This document shows positions 1 through 8,255 of a stretch of 64,000 nt of DNA, piece by piece. A program made the position numbers and the translations under genes. Source of the stretch: Streptomyces netropsis (GTDB lineage Bacteria > Actinomycetota > Actinomycetes > Streptomycetales > Streptomycetaceae). How positions within the stretch are numbered: the first letter of the stretch is position 1; each line of letters begins with the position of its first letter. The notes beneath the pieces are model-generated. The model was not told where the DNA came from. It did no database searches and saw only the letters and a program-made list of their open reading frames with translations. Location: contig NZ_JACHJG010000006.1 of the NCBI RefSeq assembly GCF_014203545.1, positions 124,001 to 188,000 of the forward strand. The letters are read 5' to 3'.

Positions 1-405
1 CTGGGTGACCAGCGGCCCCTCGGTCAGGTCGACGGGGCGTGCGAGGTCCGCGCGCATCCAGGCGTCCGCTTCCTCCGACGGGGCGTCAGCCGCGCGCAGG
101 TCGAGCCGGTGCAGCGTCCATTCCCGGTCGGCCTCGACGCGCTGGGTGGGGTCGGTGTCGTCCCCGGCCGCCGCGCCGCCGTCGTGCTCCGCTGCCACGA
201 TCAGGGAGAGCGTCTGCGCCTCGTCGACCGTCCGCCGCAGGGCGCGCTCGAACAGCTCCTCGTCCAGGTGTCCGTCGATCTCCACGCAGTCACCGGTGTT
301 GTAGACCGGGTTGCCGGGGTCGAGCACCTGGGCGTACAGGATTCCGGACTGCGCGGCGAGCAGCGGCAGTTCGGCAGGAGCAGTCTCGACCTGAGGGTGA
401 CGCAT
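1..405 (-). CDS. NRPS, N-terminal condensation domain (partial, DhbF-like)
   Basis: The first 135 codons of a gene that runs off the left edge. The translation begins MRHPQVETAP and continues with LPLLAAQSGILYAQ, LDPGNPVYNTGD and WMRADLARPVDL. These match the opening of the condensation domain of catecholate-siderophore NRPSs such as DhbF/EntF (AAQxGIWxAQ, LDPxNPxYNT, DLAxPVDL). Such enzymes condense activated aryl-amino acids and cyclise the product. ATG at 405 is preceded by GGGAG about ten bases upstream. An iron box lies 65 bp upstream at 470-488, shared with the divergent amidohydrolase gene, so iron repression is likely. The adenylation, carrier and thioesterase domains lie outside the window, so the substrate cannot be read. 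Confidence 0.85.
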   Translation of the reverse strand, partial: MRHPQVETAPAELPLLAAQSGILYAQVLDPGNPVYNTGDCVEIDGHLDEELFERALRRTVDEAQTLSLIVAAEHDGGAAAGDDTDPTQRVEADREWTLHRLDLRAADAPSEEADAWMRADLARPVDLTEGPLVTQ

Positions 406-469
406 GGCGTGGGGACTCCCGATATCTGGCTTCGTTCCGGGCACGCCGTGTATACCCCGGCGTGTCAGC

Positions 470-488
470 TTAGGTAAGCCTAAGCTAT
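470..488. promoter_or_regulatory. Iron box (DmdR/IdeR operator)
   Basis: TTAGGTAAGCCTAAGCTAT matches the actinobacterial iron-box consensus TTAGGTTAGGCTAACCTAA at 15 of 19 positions. It lies between the divergent NRPS (start 405) and M20 amidohydrolase (start 574) genes, where DmdR1/IdeR-Fe2+ would repress one or both. Confidence 0.75.
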
Positions 489-573
489 TTTTTGATCCCT
501 TGTGAGTGTGACCCCCCGCTCACGCGGAAGGGACCAACAGCCGGCGCGTCAGCCGGACGGACAGGAGCTGGAC

Positions 574-1707
574 ATGACCGCGGCCGAAGGCCTCAAGACC
601 GCCGTACAGGAACGCGTCCTCGCGCACCGCGAGAGCCTGCTGGCGCTCAGCCGCCGCATCCACGCGCACCCCGAGACGGCTTTCGCCGAGCACCGCGCCG
701 CCGCTTGGTGCGCCGAACTCCTGCGGGAGCACGACTTCGACGTGACGGCCCCGGCGTACGGCCTCGACACCGCCTTCTCCGCGACCTTCGGCTCCGGCCC
801 CGTCACCGTGGCCATCGCCTGCGAGTACGACGCCCTGCCCGGCCTCGGGCACGCCTGCGGTCACAACCTGATCGCCGCGGCGGGCCTCGGCGCGGCCCTC
901 GGCCTCGCCCCCTTCGCCGACGAACTCGGGCTGACCGTACGGGTCCTGGGCACCCCCGCCGAGGAGCGCGGGGCGGGCAAGGCACTGCTGCTGGAGGCAG
1001 GCGCGTTCGACGGAGTGGACGCCGCGATGATGGTGCACCCCTGCCCGTTCGACGTGGCCGAGTTCCGCTCGTTCGCGCTCGGCACCCTCTCCGTCGCGTA
1101 CACCGGGAAGGCCGCGCACCCCAGCCTCAACCCGCACGAGGGCCGCAACGCGGCCGACGCCCTCACCGTCGCCCAGGTCGCCCTCGGGCTGCTGCGCCAG
1201 CAACTGCCGCCGCACTGGAAGGTGCACGGCGTGACGACGTCCGCGGGCACCGCGCCGAACGCGATCCCCGACCGGGCGACCGCCGAGTACGAGATCCGCG
1301 CCTCGGCCGCCGAGGACCTGCGGGAGCTGCGCGAGCGGGTCGAGGCGTGCTTCCGGGCCGGTGCGCTCGCCACCGGGTGCGAGGTGGAGCTGACCCGCCC
1401 CGAGCCCGACTACCTGGACTTCCGCACCGACGCGGAGCTGATCGCGCTGTGGCGGGTCAACGCCCGTGCGCTGGGCCGCCCCGAGCCGCAGCAGCGCGAG
1501 GCGTTCGCCTGCACGGACATGGGCAACGTCTCGCACGCCGTGCCTTCGATCCACCCCGTGCTCGACATCACCGGCGGCTCCTGCGGGCCGCACGAGGCGG
1601 AGTTCGTGGCAGCGGCGGTGTCGCCGATGGGCGAGCGGGCGCTGCTCGACGGGGCGATCGGCATGGCCTGGACCGCGGCGGACTTCGCGGCGGCTCGCCG
1701 GGGGTAG
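574..1707 (+). CDS. M20 family metallopeptidase / amidohydrolase
   Basis: A 377-residue M20D-type zinc amidohydrolase. The N-terminal catalytic half carries CEYDALPGLGHACGHN (about residues 86-101), with the His and Asp/Glu metal ligands of the AbgB/HipO subgroup, then GTPAEERGAGK with the general-base Glu pair. The middle part (AAHPSLNPHEGRNAADAL) is the dimerisation domain. The family hydrolyses N-acyl amino acids and amino-acid conjugates in the cytoplasm. The ATG at 574 has GGAG seven bases upstream. The reading frame is open back to a GTG at 502, but that start would run through the region between the iron box and the SD. It is divergent from the siderophore NRPS across an iron box, so a role in siderophore processing or iron release is possible but not shown. 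It is followed by a repeat-rich terminator. Confidence 0.85.
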   Translation: MTAAEGLKTAVQERVLAHRESLLALSRRIHAHPETAFAEHRAAAWCAELLREHDFDVTAPAYGLDTAFSATFGSGPVTVAIACEYDALPGLGHACGHNLIAAAGLGAALGLAPFADELGLTVRVLGTPAEERGAGKALLLEAGAFDGVDAAMMVHPCPFDVAEFRSFALGTLSVAYTGKAAHPSLNPHEGRNAADALTVAQVALGLLRQQLPPHWKVHGVTTSAGTAPNAIPDRATAEYEIRASAAEDLRELRERVEACFRAGALATGCEVELTRPEPDYLDFRTDAELIALWRVNARALGRPEPQQREAFACTDMGNVSHAVPSIHPVLDITGGSCGPHEAEFVAAAVSPMGERALLDGAIGMAWTAADFAAARRG

Positions 1708-1730
1708 GAGCGGGCTCCTGGAACCGCATG

Positions 1731-1778
1731 GTCCTCGATCGCCGGACGGGCTTGTCAGCCCGTCCGGCGATTGAGGAC
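1731..1778. terminator. Bidirectional hairpin between convergent genes
   Basis: Near-perfect 22-bp inverted repeat: 1731-1752 (begins GTCCTCGATCGCCGG) pairs with 1757-1778 (ends GATTGAGGAC), with a 4-nt loop and one mismatch. It separates the convergent amidohydrolase and binding-protein genes. The CCTCAATCGCCGGACGGGC motif is a dispersed intergenic hairpin common in Streptomyces. Confidence 0.7.
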
Positions 1779-1842
1779 ACAGCACAGCAGCCCGTCCGGC
1801 GATTGAGGACACAGCACAGCAGCCCGTCCGGCGATTGAGGAC
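1757..1842. repeat. Three direct copies of the right hairpin arm, 32-bp period
   Basis: A 22-bp unit starting AGCCCGTCCGG and ending TTGAGGAC occurs at 1757-1778, 1789-1810 and 1821-1842, identical in all three. Identical 10-bp spacers (ACAGCACAGC) give an exact 32-bp period. Only the first copy has a complementary left arm directly before it, so the arm was apparently amplified after the hairpin formed. With only two short identical spacers this is not a CRISPR. Confidence 0.85.
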
Positions 1843-1859
1843 CGAAGCCCCCGAGCGGG

Positions 1860-2861
1860 TTACTTCTTCAGCGCCTTCACGATGTCGTCGATGACGACCT
1901 GGCTGGCCAGCGGGCCACCGCGGGTGGACCAGACCGAGCCGTTCACCGTCACGGCGTGGTCCTTCTTCACCGCGTTCAGGTCCTTGTACGCGGGCTTGCT
2001 CTGCACGTCCTTCAGCGCCTTCTCACCGTCGGAGGTGAGGGTGGACAGGAAGAGCCAGTCGCCGTCGATCTCGTTGATCTTCTCCAGGCTCAACGCCGGG
2101 GTGTGGGCGTTGCCGTCCTTGTCCTGGGCCTTGGGGCGCTTGAGCCCCATGTCCAGGGCGACACCGCTCGCGAACTGCTTCTTCTCCATCCAGCTCGGGC
2201 CGTCCGGGTTCCAGCGGACGATGCTGACCTCGGCGCCCTTGTTGTCGCCCAGCTCGCCGCCGGCCTTCTTGGCCTTGGCCTCGTAGTCGGCGATGACCTT
2301 GTTGGCCTTGTCCATGCTGTTGAGCGCGTTGCCGATACCCCGGAAGGACAGCTTCCAGTCATCGGTGGGGGCCATGGTGACCAGCGTGGCCGGGGTGATC
2401 TCGCGGAGCTGCTTGAGGACCTGCTCGTCCTGCATGTCACCGGCCAGGATGAGGTCGGGCTTGGCCGCGATGACCTTGTCCATCACCGGCTGGAGCAGGT
2501 TGCCGACGACCTTGATGTCCTTGACCTTGTCCTCGAGGTAGGCCGGCGGCTTGCTCAGGCCCTGCCCGTTGGTGATGCCGACCGGCTTGAGGCCGAGTGC
2601 GAGCACCGCGTCGAGGTCCTCCTGGGTGAGCGTCACGATCCGCTTCGGCTGGGCCGGGACCTTGACGAGCTTGCCCGTCGCGTCCTTGATCTCACGCGTC
2701 TGACCGCCCCCGGCGCCCTGCGACGTCGACTCCGAACCCTTGTCGTCCGAGCCCTTGTCGGAGCCGCAGCCGGTCACCAGCAACGCGGCCGCCCCCACGG
2801 CGGCGAGAACCTGAGCCGCGCGGCGCGAGGCGGGCAGAAGAGGGCGGTGGGTCGAGGTCAT
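1860..2861 (-). CDS. Iron-siderophore ABC transporter substrate-binding lipoprotein
   Basis: A 333-residue FecB/FhuD-type class III binding protein. It has a twin-Arg-like N-terminus, a hydrophobic segment and a lipobox LVTGC near residue 32, followed by a Ser/Gly/Asp linker. The mature part begins TREIKDATGKLVKVPAQPKRIVTL, the usual opening of siderophore-binding proteins, and continues with VGNLLQPVMDKVIAAKPDLIL and a long backbone helix (MDKANKVIADYEAKAKKA). It is anchored outside the membrane and delivers ferric siderophore to a permease. It is divergent from the ATPase gene at 3034 with a strong iron box between them. No permease genes are in the window, so they must be encoded elsewhere. 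Confidence 0.92.
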   Translation of the reverse strand: MTSTHRPLLPASRRAAQVLAAVGAAALLVTGCGSDKGSDDKGSESTSQGAGGGQTREIKDATGKLVKVPAQPKRIVTLTQEDLDAVLALGLKPVGITNGQGLSKPPAYLEDKVKDIKVVGNLLQPVMDKVIAAKPDLILAGDMQDEQVLKQLREITPATLVTMAPTDDWKLSFRGIGNALNSMDKANKVIADYEAKAKKAGGELGDNKGAEVSIVRWNPDGPSWMEKKQFASGVALDMGLKRPKAQDKDGNAHTPALSLEKINEIDGDWLFLSTLTSDGEKALKDVQSKPAYKDLNAVKKDHAVTVNGSVWSTRGGPLASQVVIDDIVKALKK

Positions 2862-2955
2862 CGAGAGCTCCGGGCGTGAAAAGGGAAAGGAACAAGAAAG
2901 AAAAGGGGACAGCGTTCCGCGTGGGAGATCACCCCCACGTGGGACCCATGAGTCA

Positions 2956-2974
2956 TTAGGTTAGCCTTACCTTA
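2956..2974. promoter_or_regulatory. Iron box (DmdR/IdeR operator), strong match
   Basis: TTAGGTTAGCCTTACCTTA matches the consensus TTAGGTTAGGCTAACCTAA except for three positions. It sits about 95 bp upstream of the binding-protein start (2861) and about 60 bp upstream of the ATPase start (3034), and so can repress both divergent transcripts when iron is plentiful. Confidence 0.85.
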
Positions 2975-3033
2975 AGGCCCTTCCGCCGGGAGGGTCCACA
3001 TTGCGGCGAACGTCTTCGAAAGGCCTGCCACCT

Positions 3034-3846
3034 GTGGAGCTCCGCGTCGAACAGCTCACCGCCGGCTACCCCGGCCACCGTGCCGTGGCGGGCGTCGACC
3101 TGACCATCCCCTCGGGTCAGGTCGCCGCGATCGTCGGCCCCAACGGCTGCGGCAAGTCGACCCTGCTGCGCTGCGTCGCCCGGTTGCACCAGCCCGAGTC
3201 GGGCCACGTCCACGCGGGCGACGCCGACATCTGGAAGCTGAAGCAGCGCCAGGCGGCCCACCGCATCGCCCTGCTCCCCCAGTCCCCGCTGGCCCCCGAG
3301 GCGGTGACGGTGGCCGGGCTCGTGCGCTACGGACGCCATCCGCACCAGGGCCTCTTCCGCCAGTGGTCCCGCGACGACGAGCGGGCCGTGCACGAGGCCC
3401 TGCTCGCCACCGGGGTCTCCGCCCTCGCGGACCGCCGCCTCGACCAGCTCTCCGGCGGCCAACGCCAGCGCTGCTGGCTGGCCATGGTGCTGGCGCAGGA
3501 GACGCCGATCGTGCTGCTCGACGAGCCGACCAGCGCGCTCGACATCGGCCACGCGGTGGAGGTGCTCGACCTCGTGAAGCAGGTGGCTGCCGCGGGCCGG
3601 ACCGTCGTCATGGTCCTCCACGACCTGGCGAGCGCCGCGCGCTACGCGGACACCGTCGTCGCGATGAAGGACGGCACCGTCGTCGCACAGGGCCCGCCCC
3701 GCGAGGTCGTGGACGCGGCCCTGGTCCGCGAGTTGTACGGCATCGAGGCCGACATCCTGCAGGCACCGGGCGACGGCTCCCCCGTGGTGGTGCCCGCCAC
3801 CCGCACGCCGGCCGACGCCGGCGCGCGGGAGTCCGCCACGGCCTGA
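3034..3846 (+). CDS. Iron-siderophore ABC transporter ATP-binding protein
   Basis: About 270 residues, a FecE/FepC-type ATPase. Walker A is GPNGCGKST, the signature is LSGGQRQR, Walker B is IVLLDEPTSALD and the switch His is in VLHDLASAARY. The Q-loop is LLPQSPLAPEAVTVAGLV, typical of siderophore importers, and the C-terminus has the usual ALVRELYGIEADI. The GTG at 3034 (reading MELRVEQLTAGY) with GAAAGG ten bases upstream is preferred; a TTG at 3001 in the same frame would add 11 residues. It powers ferric-siderophore import with the divergent binding protein. The permease subunits are absent here. Control by the iron box at 2956-2974 is expected. Confidence 0.9.
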   Translation: MELRVEQLTAGYPGHRAVAGVDLTIPSGQVAAIVGPNGCGKSTLLRCVARLHQPESGHVHAGDADIWKLKQRQAAHRIALLPQSPLAPEAVTVAGLVRYGRHPHQGLFRQWSRDDERAVHEALLATGVSALADRRLDQLSGGQRQRCWLAMVLAQETPIVLLDEPTSALDIGHAVEVLDLVKQVAAAGRTVVMVLHDLASAARYADTVVAMKDGTVVAQGPPREVVDAALVRELYGIEADILQAPGDGSPVVVPATRTPADAGARESATA

Positions 3847-3909
3847 CCCACCGGGCCCGGCCCGGCCGCACCCTGACGCGGGAGCACCCGGCCCGGCCGG
3901 TGAACCGGC

Positions 3910-4257
3910 TCAGGGAGAAGGCTCGGGCCTGCCGCGGTCCCGCACGGGGTCCGACCCCTGACGCAGGGACAGCAGCCGGGCGAGCACCCCCGGTCGGCGC
4001 GGGGCACCGGGCGGAGCGTTCGGCGCCGGTCCGGACCGCGTGGCCACCTCCGCGGCCGGCTCGGCCGGTTCTCCGTCGGCACGGCGGCCCGCGCCGGTCC
4101 GGTGGTCGCCCTTCTCGTTCTCCTGGATGTCCCGCGCGTCCGGGACGTCGCGGAACTCCTCGACGACGATGGGGTCGGGCTCGGGTTCGGGGCGGTGAGT
4201 GCGGTAGGCCTGGGCACGCAGATACGCGTCCATGGCGCGCGCGGGGTCGAGGGGCAT
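3910..4257 (-). CDS. Hypothetical protein, Pro/Glu-rich
   Basis: A 115-residue protein starting MPLDPARAMDAYLRAQ, with AGGAG six bases before the ATG at 4257. The N-terminal 40 residues look ordered (RAMDAYLRAQAYRTHRPEPEPDPIVVEEF is broken by a run of Pro/Glu). The remainder is low-complexity Pro/Arg/Ala and probably disordered. There is no signal peptide or membrane segment. It is convergent with the ATPase gene. I do not recognise the family. Confidence 0.55.
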   Translation of the reverse strand: MPLDPARAMDAYLRAQAYRTHRPEPEPDPIVVEEFRDVPDARDIQENEKGDHRTGAGRRADGEPAEPAAEVATRSGPAPNAPPGAPRRPGVLARLLSLRQGSDPVRDRGRPEPSP

Positions 4258-4359
4258 GACGTCTCTCCTGCTGTCGCACCTACGGGTGAGCTGAAGCGAA
4301 CGCACGGCGCCACGGCCCCTGACAGGGAAGTGCCGGGGAGGCGACGGGCGCGGTTCCGC

Positions 4360-4728
4360 TCAGCAGCGCAGGACGGCGTGCCGCGCGCGGGCGGCATCGA
4401 CCTCGACGGCGTCGGAGCGGAGCACGGCCCGCTCACTCGGCGACCGCCCGGCGTCCACTCCCCCGTACACGGCGGGCGGCAGCACACCGCCGAGCCTTCC
4501 GGGCGGACGGCCCGACCGCCGACCGGAGCGCGAGCTGCGCTGCTCGGAGGCACAGGCGGCGTACTCCTCGGAGGCGCCTGCCGACAGGGAGCCGGAGGTC
4601 TCCTCCCGGCCGACGCTGGACGCGAGCCCGTCCGCGGCCGATCCGGAGAGCGTCAACAGCATGGCGATCAGCGCGACGACCAGGGCCCGCGACGCGGACC
4701 TCAGGACAGCGCGACCCCATGCACTCAT
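4360..4728 (-). CDS. Hypothetical protein with N-terminal membrane segment
   Basis: 122 residues. After a short basic N-terminus a hydrophobic stretch (ALVVALIAMLLTLSGSAADG, residues 15-34) could be a signal peptide or anchor. The rest is Ser/Gly/Arg-rich and without recognisable fold. The ATG at 4728 has only a weak Shine-Dalgarno. Codon use fits the neighbours, but with low-complexity content the gene is less certain than those around it. Confidence 0.45.
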   Translation of the reverse strand: MSAWGRAVLRSASRALVVALIAMLLTLSGSAADGLASSVGREETSGSLSAGASEEYAACASEQRSSRSGRRSGRPPGRLGGVLPPAVYGGVDAGRSPSERAVLRSDAVEVDAARARHAVLRC

Positions 4729-4845
4729 AGCACCAAGCGTAGTTGCCTGATTACCCTGCGTGCACTCAGTCGAACGAGTGAAGATTTCGATGATGGGTAC
4801 GGTCTGTCACCGTCCGGCCATCGACTCCCGGCGACGACCGGCGAG

Positions 4846-5544
4846 TTACCCCTCGCGGGAAGCGACGGCATGCGGACCGAGGCGTCCGACCGCCTTCCGC
4901 CAGGCCCCGGTCACGGCCGCGCGGGCGTGGGCCGTGGCGGCGGGCACGTCACCGGCGAGGTGAACGGGCGTGCCGACGTGGACGTGCAGGGCGGGCCTGC
5001 GCAACGGCGCCGTCAGCAGTCCGGTGATCTGCTTGGCGCGCGAACCGGAGGTGACCCGGCGGGCCCCGGCCTGTCCCACCGGGACCACGGGGGCCGAGGT
5101 CGCCAGCGCGAGGCGGGCGAGCCCGGTACGGAACGGACCGGGCTCGGCCTCGCCGGAGTCCGGGCGGCGGGGCAGCCGCCCCTCGGGATAGATGACCACG
5201 ACACGCCCGTCGGCCAGCGCCTCGGCGGCGGCGTCGAGCGCTCCGGCGGCCGTGTCGGTGCCCCGTCGGACGGGCACATGGCCCTCGCGGGCGAGCACGT
5301 GCCCGAGGACGGGGATCCGCCACAGGCCGGCGGCCGCCAGGAACACGGGCTCGGCTCCGAGCCGGCGGACCGCCGCGAGGACCAGCCCGGGATCGACCAG
5401 CGACGTGTGGTTGGGGGCGATGATGCTGCCCGGCGCGATCTCCGTCACCACGTCGGTGGTGACGTCGAAGCGGCCGAGAGCCGGTACGACCGCATGCGCG
5501 AGGGTGCTGAGCACGTGCCACTCCTTGACGATCCGTGATGCCAT
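4846..5544 (-). CDS. 1-acyl-glycerol-3-phosphate acyltransferase family protein (PlsC-like)
   Basis: 232 residues from the ATG at 5544; an in-frame GTG at 5562 would add six. The HX4D catalytic motif is in IIAPNHTSLVDPGLV and the substrate-binding motif is YPEGRLPR, the form of the EGTR block in this family. VPVRRGTD lies between them. These enzymes move an acyl chain from acyl-CoA or acyl-ACP to lysophosphatidic acid or a similar acceptor at the inner membrane face. The protein is short and has no clear membrane helix, as is common for actinobacterial paralogues. Substrate unknown. Confidence 0.85.
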   Translation of the reverse strand: MASRIVKEWHVLSTLAHAVVPALGRFDVTTDVVTEIAPGSIIAPNHTSLVDPGLVLAAVRRLGAEPVFLAAAGLWRIPVLGHVLAREGHVPVRRGTDTAAGALDAAAEALADGRVVVIYPEGRLPRRPDSGEAEPGPFRTGLARLALATSAPVVPVGQAGARRVTSGSRAKQITGLLTAPLRRPALHVHVGTPVHLAGDVPAATAHARAAVTGAWRKAVGRLGPHAVASREG

Positions 5545-5622
5545 GCTGCCCCGGCGGATCACCCGGACGCCTGAGTACGGGTACTCAAGCGGCCCGGGAC
5601 GGCGGGAGCCAAATGATCCCGT

Positions 5623-6633
5623 TCAGTCGCTGGAGCTGCTCCCGCAGCTACTGCCACAACTGCTGCCACAGCTGCTCGAACCGCTGTCGCCGCCACCGCT
5701 GTCGCCTCCCGAGCCCGAGCCCGAGCCGCCGTCGCCGGAGAAGAAGTCGCTCCACGACGCGTCGCCGCCGGCTCCGGAACCGCACTCCGTCAGCAGCTCC
5801 CGCAGCGGGGCGTCCGGCAGGCAGCCCACGCCGTCCAGCGCCACCCCCAGCATCAGCACCGTCGACGAGGCGGCCGCGTAGCTCCCTCCGGAACCACCGC
5901 GCCGGACTCCGCGCGCGAAATCGGCACCCGCCCGCGTCCGGTCACCGGCCCCGGGCAGCACGTGGTGACGCACCAGCCCGCACAGCAGCGCGGCCACCGC
6001 CGCCAGCGCGTCGCAGAGCAGGATGTGCGGTCCCCAGGCCGGGTCGTGGGCGAAGCGCACGAACCCCACCACGGTCACGACCGCCATGAAGCCGAAGCAG
6101 AGGTAGGTGAGAATCCTCAGCACGCGGTCGCAGACGCGGAACAGCCGCCGCCACGTGAGGCCGTAATCCAGGCCCCGGTCCCTCAGGGAACGCCCGATGT
6201 CGAGGATTTCGGGGGTGCGCCCGCACAGCCGGCGCAACGGCCGCACCTCGGGTGCGGACGCACCTCGCGCCCTCGCCTCCCCGTGCGTGCGCACGATGGC
6301 TTCCTCGACGGCCGTCCGCGGGCCGCGCCCCCAGGTCAGATGCACACGGCCGCCGGGGGAGAGCCGGGTGGACATCCGGAGCAGTCCGTCGCGTTCCATG
6401 GCGACCAGAGCGGTGTCGACCACCCGCAGGGGACCACCACTCAGCCACGCGACCTCCAGCACCTCGCGGGTGGCGCCGCCCCCGGCCCCGTCCGCACCGC
6501 CCGGCGCGGGGTCGGCCGGTTCCCGGCTCTCCCGACGCCGTTGGACGGCTTCCAGACGAGCCGCCCCACCGAGGGCCGCGCAGAGCACGACGACGAGGTA
6601 GGCATACGCCAGGAAGAACAGCGGCACATCCAT
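5623..6633 (-). CDS. TIGR04222-type membrane protein with Cys/Ser/Gly tail
   Basis: 336 residues. The N-terminal helix VPLFFLAYAYLVVVLCAALGG is followed by a cytoplasmic domain containing EVAWLSGGPLRVVDTALVAMERDGLLRMS, the hallmark of the TIGR04222 family. Two central membrane helices follow (ILTYLCFGFMAVVTVVGFV and ILLCDALAAVAALLCGLV). The last 45 residues are almost only Ser, Gly, Asp and Cys and end in tandem CGSS units. The function of the family is not known. The cysteine-rich repeat tail could bind metal, form disulphides or be processed. It starts ATG at 6633 and is co-directional with the PlsC-like gene. Confidence 0.75.
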   Translation of the reverse strand: MDVPLFFLAYAYLVVVLCAALGGAARLEAVQRRRESREPADPAPGGADGAGGGATREVLEVAWLSGGPLRVVDTALVAMERDGLLRMSTRLSPGGRVHLTWGRGPRTAVEEAIVRTHGEARARGASAPEVRPLRRLCGRTPEILDIGRSLRDRGLDYGLTWRRLFRVCDRVLRILTYLCFGFMAVVTVVGFVRFAHDPAWGPHILLCDALAAVAALLCGLVRHHVLPGAGDRTRAGADFARGVRRGGSGGSYAAASSTVLMLGVALDGVGCLPDAPLRELLTECGSGAGGDASWSDFFSGDGGSGSGSGGDSGGGDSGSSSCGSSCGSSCGSSSSD

Positions 6634-6903
6634 GTCCGACCGACCCCCCGAACAACGACAAGATCAACTATTGGGACACGCTAGCCGGTGGACCGAGTCG
6701 TTCGCGCCATCCCTTGCCCCCTCCCGTCCCATCACAGGCGGCTCCGCCGACGCGCGCCGTGTTACCGCCCGTCCGCCGCCCGCCCGAGTAAGATCGACAA
6801 GCTGGCCAAATCCGGATCGTCCACCCATATGCCGCTCAACGCACGGGGCGTCGAAGGAGTCCGGACCTCTGTGCACGTCCGCTGCGAACGAGAGGCAGGG
6901 CAG

Positions 6904-8115
6904 ATGACCGTACGGAGAACACATAGAGCTCTGGTGGGAGTCGTGACGGCCGCCGCGATGGCCGTGGCGGCCTTCGCGACCCCCACCGCGGCCGACGACG
7001 GCCGACGGGACTCGCACGCCGCCACCCGGGAAGCCCTGCGCGCCCAGGTGAGGGCCGGGGTGCCCGGAGCGATGGGGCAGGCCCGGGACGCGGGCGGCGC
7101 ATGGAACGGCTCGGCCGGGGTCGCGGACCTCCGCACCCAACGGCCTCGCCTGCCGCAGGACCGCTTCCGGATCGGCAGCCTCACCAAGGCGTTCGTCTCG
7201 GTCGTCCTCCTCCAGCAGGAGGCCGAGGGGAAGCTCGACCTCGACGACACGGTCGAGCGCTGGCTGCCCGGCGTCGTCCGCGGTCACGGTCACGACGGCC
7301 GCCGGGTCACGGTCCGTCAGCTCCTGAACCACTCGTCCGGGATCTTCAACTACACCGAGGACCCGAGGTTCGAGGACCGGCTCACCAAGGGCTTCCTCAA
7401 GCACCGCTTCGACACCTTCACGCCCCGGCAGCTCACGGACATCGCGATGAGCCACCGCCCGCACTTCAAGCCGGGCAAGGGCTGGCACTACTCCAACACC
7501 AACTACGTCCTGGCCGGGATGATCGTCGAGAAGGCGGCCGGACACCGGTACGGCCACGAGATCAGGCAGCGCGTCATCCAGCCCCTCGGGCTGCGGGGCA
7601 CCAGCCTTCCCGGCACGTCGTCGGGGCTGCCCGACCCGCACGGCCGGGCCTACGGCAAGCTCACCCTCACCCCGAAACCGACCGACAAGATCCACGACGT
7701 CACCGCACTCAACCCGTCCTGGGCCTGGGCGGCGGGCGAGATGATCTCCACGTCCGGTGACCTCAACCGCTTCTACCACGCGCTGCTGCGCGGCGAACTG
7801 CTCCCGAAGGCCCAGCAGCGGGAACTCCTCACGACCGTGCCGATGGGGGCCGAGGCCCCCGGCGGGCGGTACGGACTCGGGATCATGCCGACCACGCTGT
7901 CGTGCGGCGCGAACGTCTGGTTCCACACCGGCGGCATCCACGGCTCGTCCTCCCTGGCCTCGGCGACGCGGGACGGCCGCCATACCGCCGCGTTCAATCT
8001 GAACGGCGACTGGGCGGGTGACGTCGCCGGGCTGCTCGAAGCCGAATACTGCGGTACGAAGCCGCCCGCGACAGCCAAGTCCCGGACCCTGAGGGCCATG
8101 ACCGGCCTGCGCTGA
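6904..8115 (+). CDS. Secreted serine hydrolase (class C beta-lactamase / D,D-peptidase fold)
   Basis: 403 residues with a Sec signal peptide (hydrophobic stretch VGVVTAAAMAVAAFATPTAAD, probable cleavage near residue 30). Catalytic motifs are SLTK (Ser92, Lys95), YSN (Tyr196) and HTGG near the C-terminus. This is the set of the class C beta-lactamase/R61 D-Ala-D-Ala carboxypeptidase/EstB superfamily. It acts outside the cell on peptidoglycan stem peptides, beta-lactams or small esters; sequence alone does not decide which. The ATG at 6904 follows AGGCAGGG. A strong hairpin terminator follows at 8132-8170. Confidence 0.88.
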   Translation: MTVRRTHRALVGVVTAAAMAVAAFATPTAADDGRRDSHAATREALRAQVRAGVPGAMGQARDAGGAWNGSAGVADLRTQRPRLPQDRFRIGSLTKAFVSVVLLQQEAEGKLDLDDTVERWLPGVVRGHGHDGRRVTVRQLLNHSSGIFNYTEDPRFEDRLTKGFLKHRFDTFTPRQLTDIAMSHRPHFKPGKGWHYSNTNYVLAGMIVEKAAGHRYGHEIRQRVIQPLGLRGTSLPGTSSGLPDPHGRAYGKLTLTPKPTDKIHDVTALNPSWAWAAGEMISTSGDLNRFYHALLRGELLPKAQQRELLTTVPMGAEAPGGRYGLGIMPTTLSCGANVWFHTGGIHGSSSLASATRDGRHTAAFNLNGDWAGDVAGLLEAEYCGTKPPATAKSRTLRAMTGLR

Positions 8116-8131
8116 GCGGCCGTTCCCCATA

Positions 8132-8170
8132 CCCGCCGTACGGGCGCGCTCCCCGGGCCCGTACGGCGGG
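8132..8170 (+). terminator. Hairpin terminator after the serine hydrolase gene
   Basis: Perfect 14-bp inverted repeat: CCCGCCGTACGGGC (8132-8145) and its complement (8157-8170), with an 11-nt loop, starting 16 bp after the stop codon. There is no U-tract, as usual in Streptomyces. Confidence 0.8.
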
Positions 8171-8255
8171 ACACACCCGGGCGGCGGGCGCCCCGACCGG
8201 GCGGTGATCCGCACAACTCCCCCACGCGTCCCACCTGGTGGTGTGTAATACGGCC

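Noticed and set aside
1757..1842. Repeat-spacer pattern resembling a minimal CRISPR
   Set aside because: Spacers are only 10 bp and identical, and no cas genes are present; it is a duplicated terminator arm.
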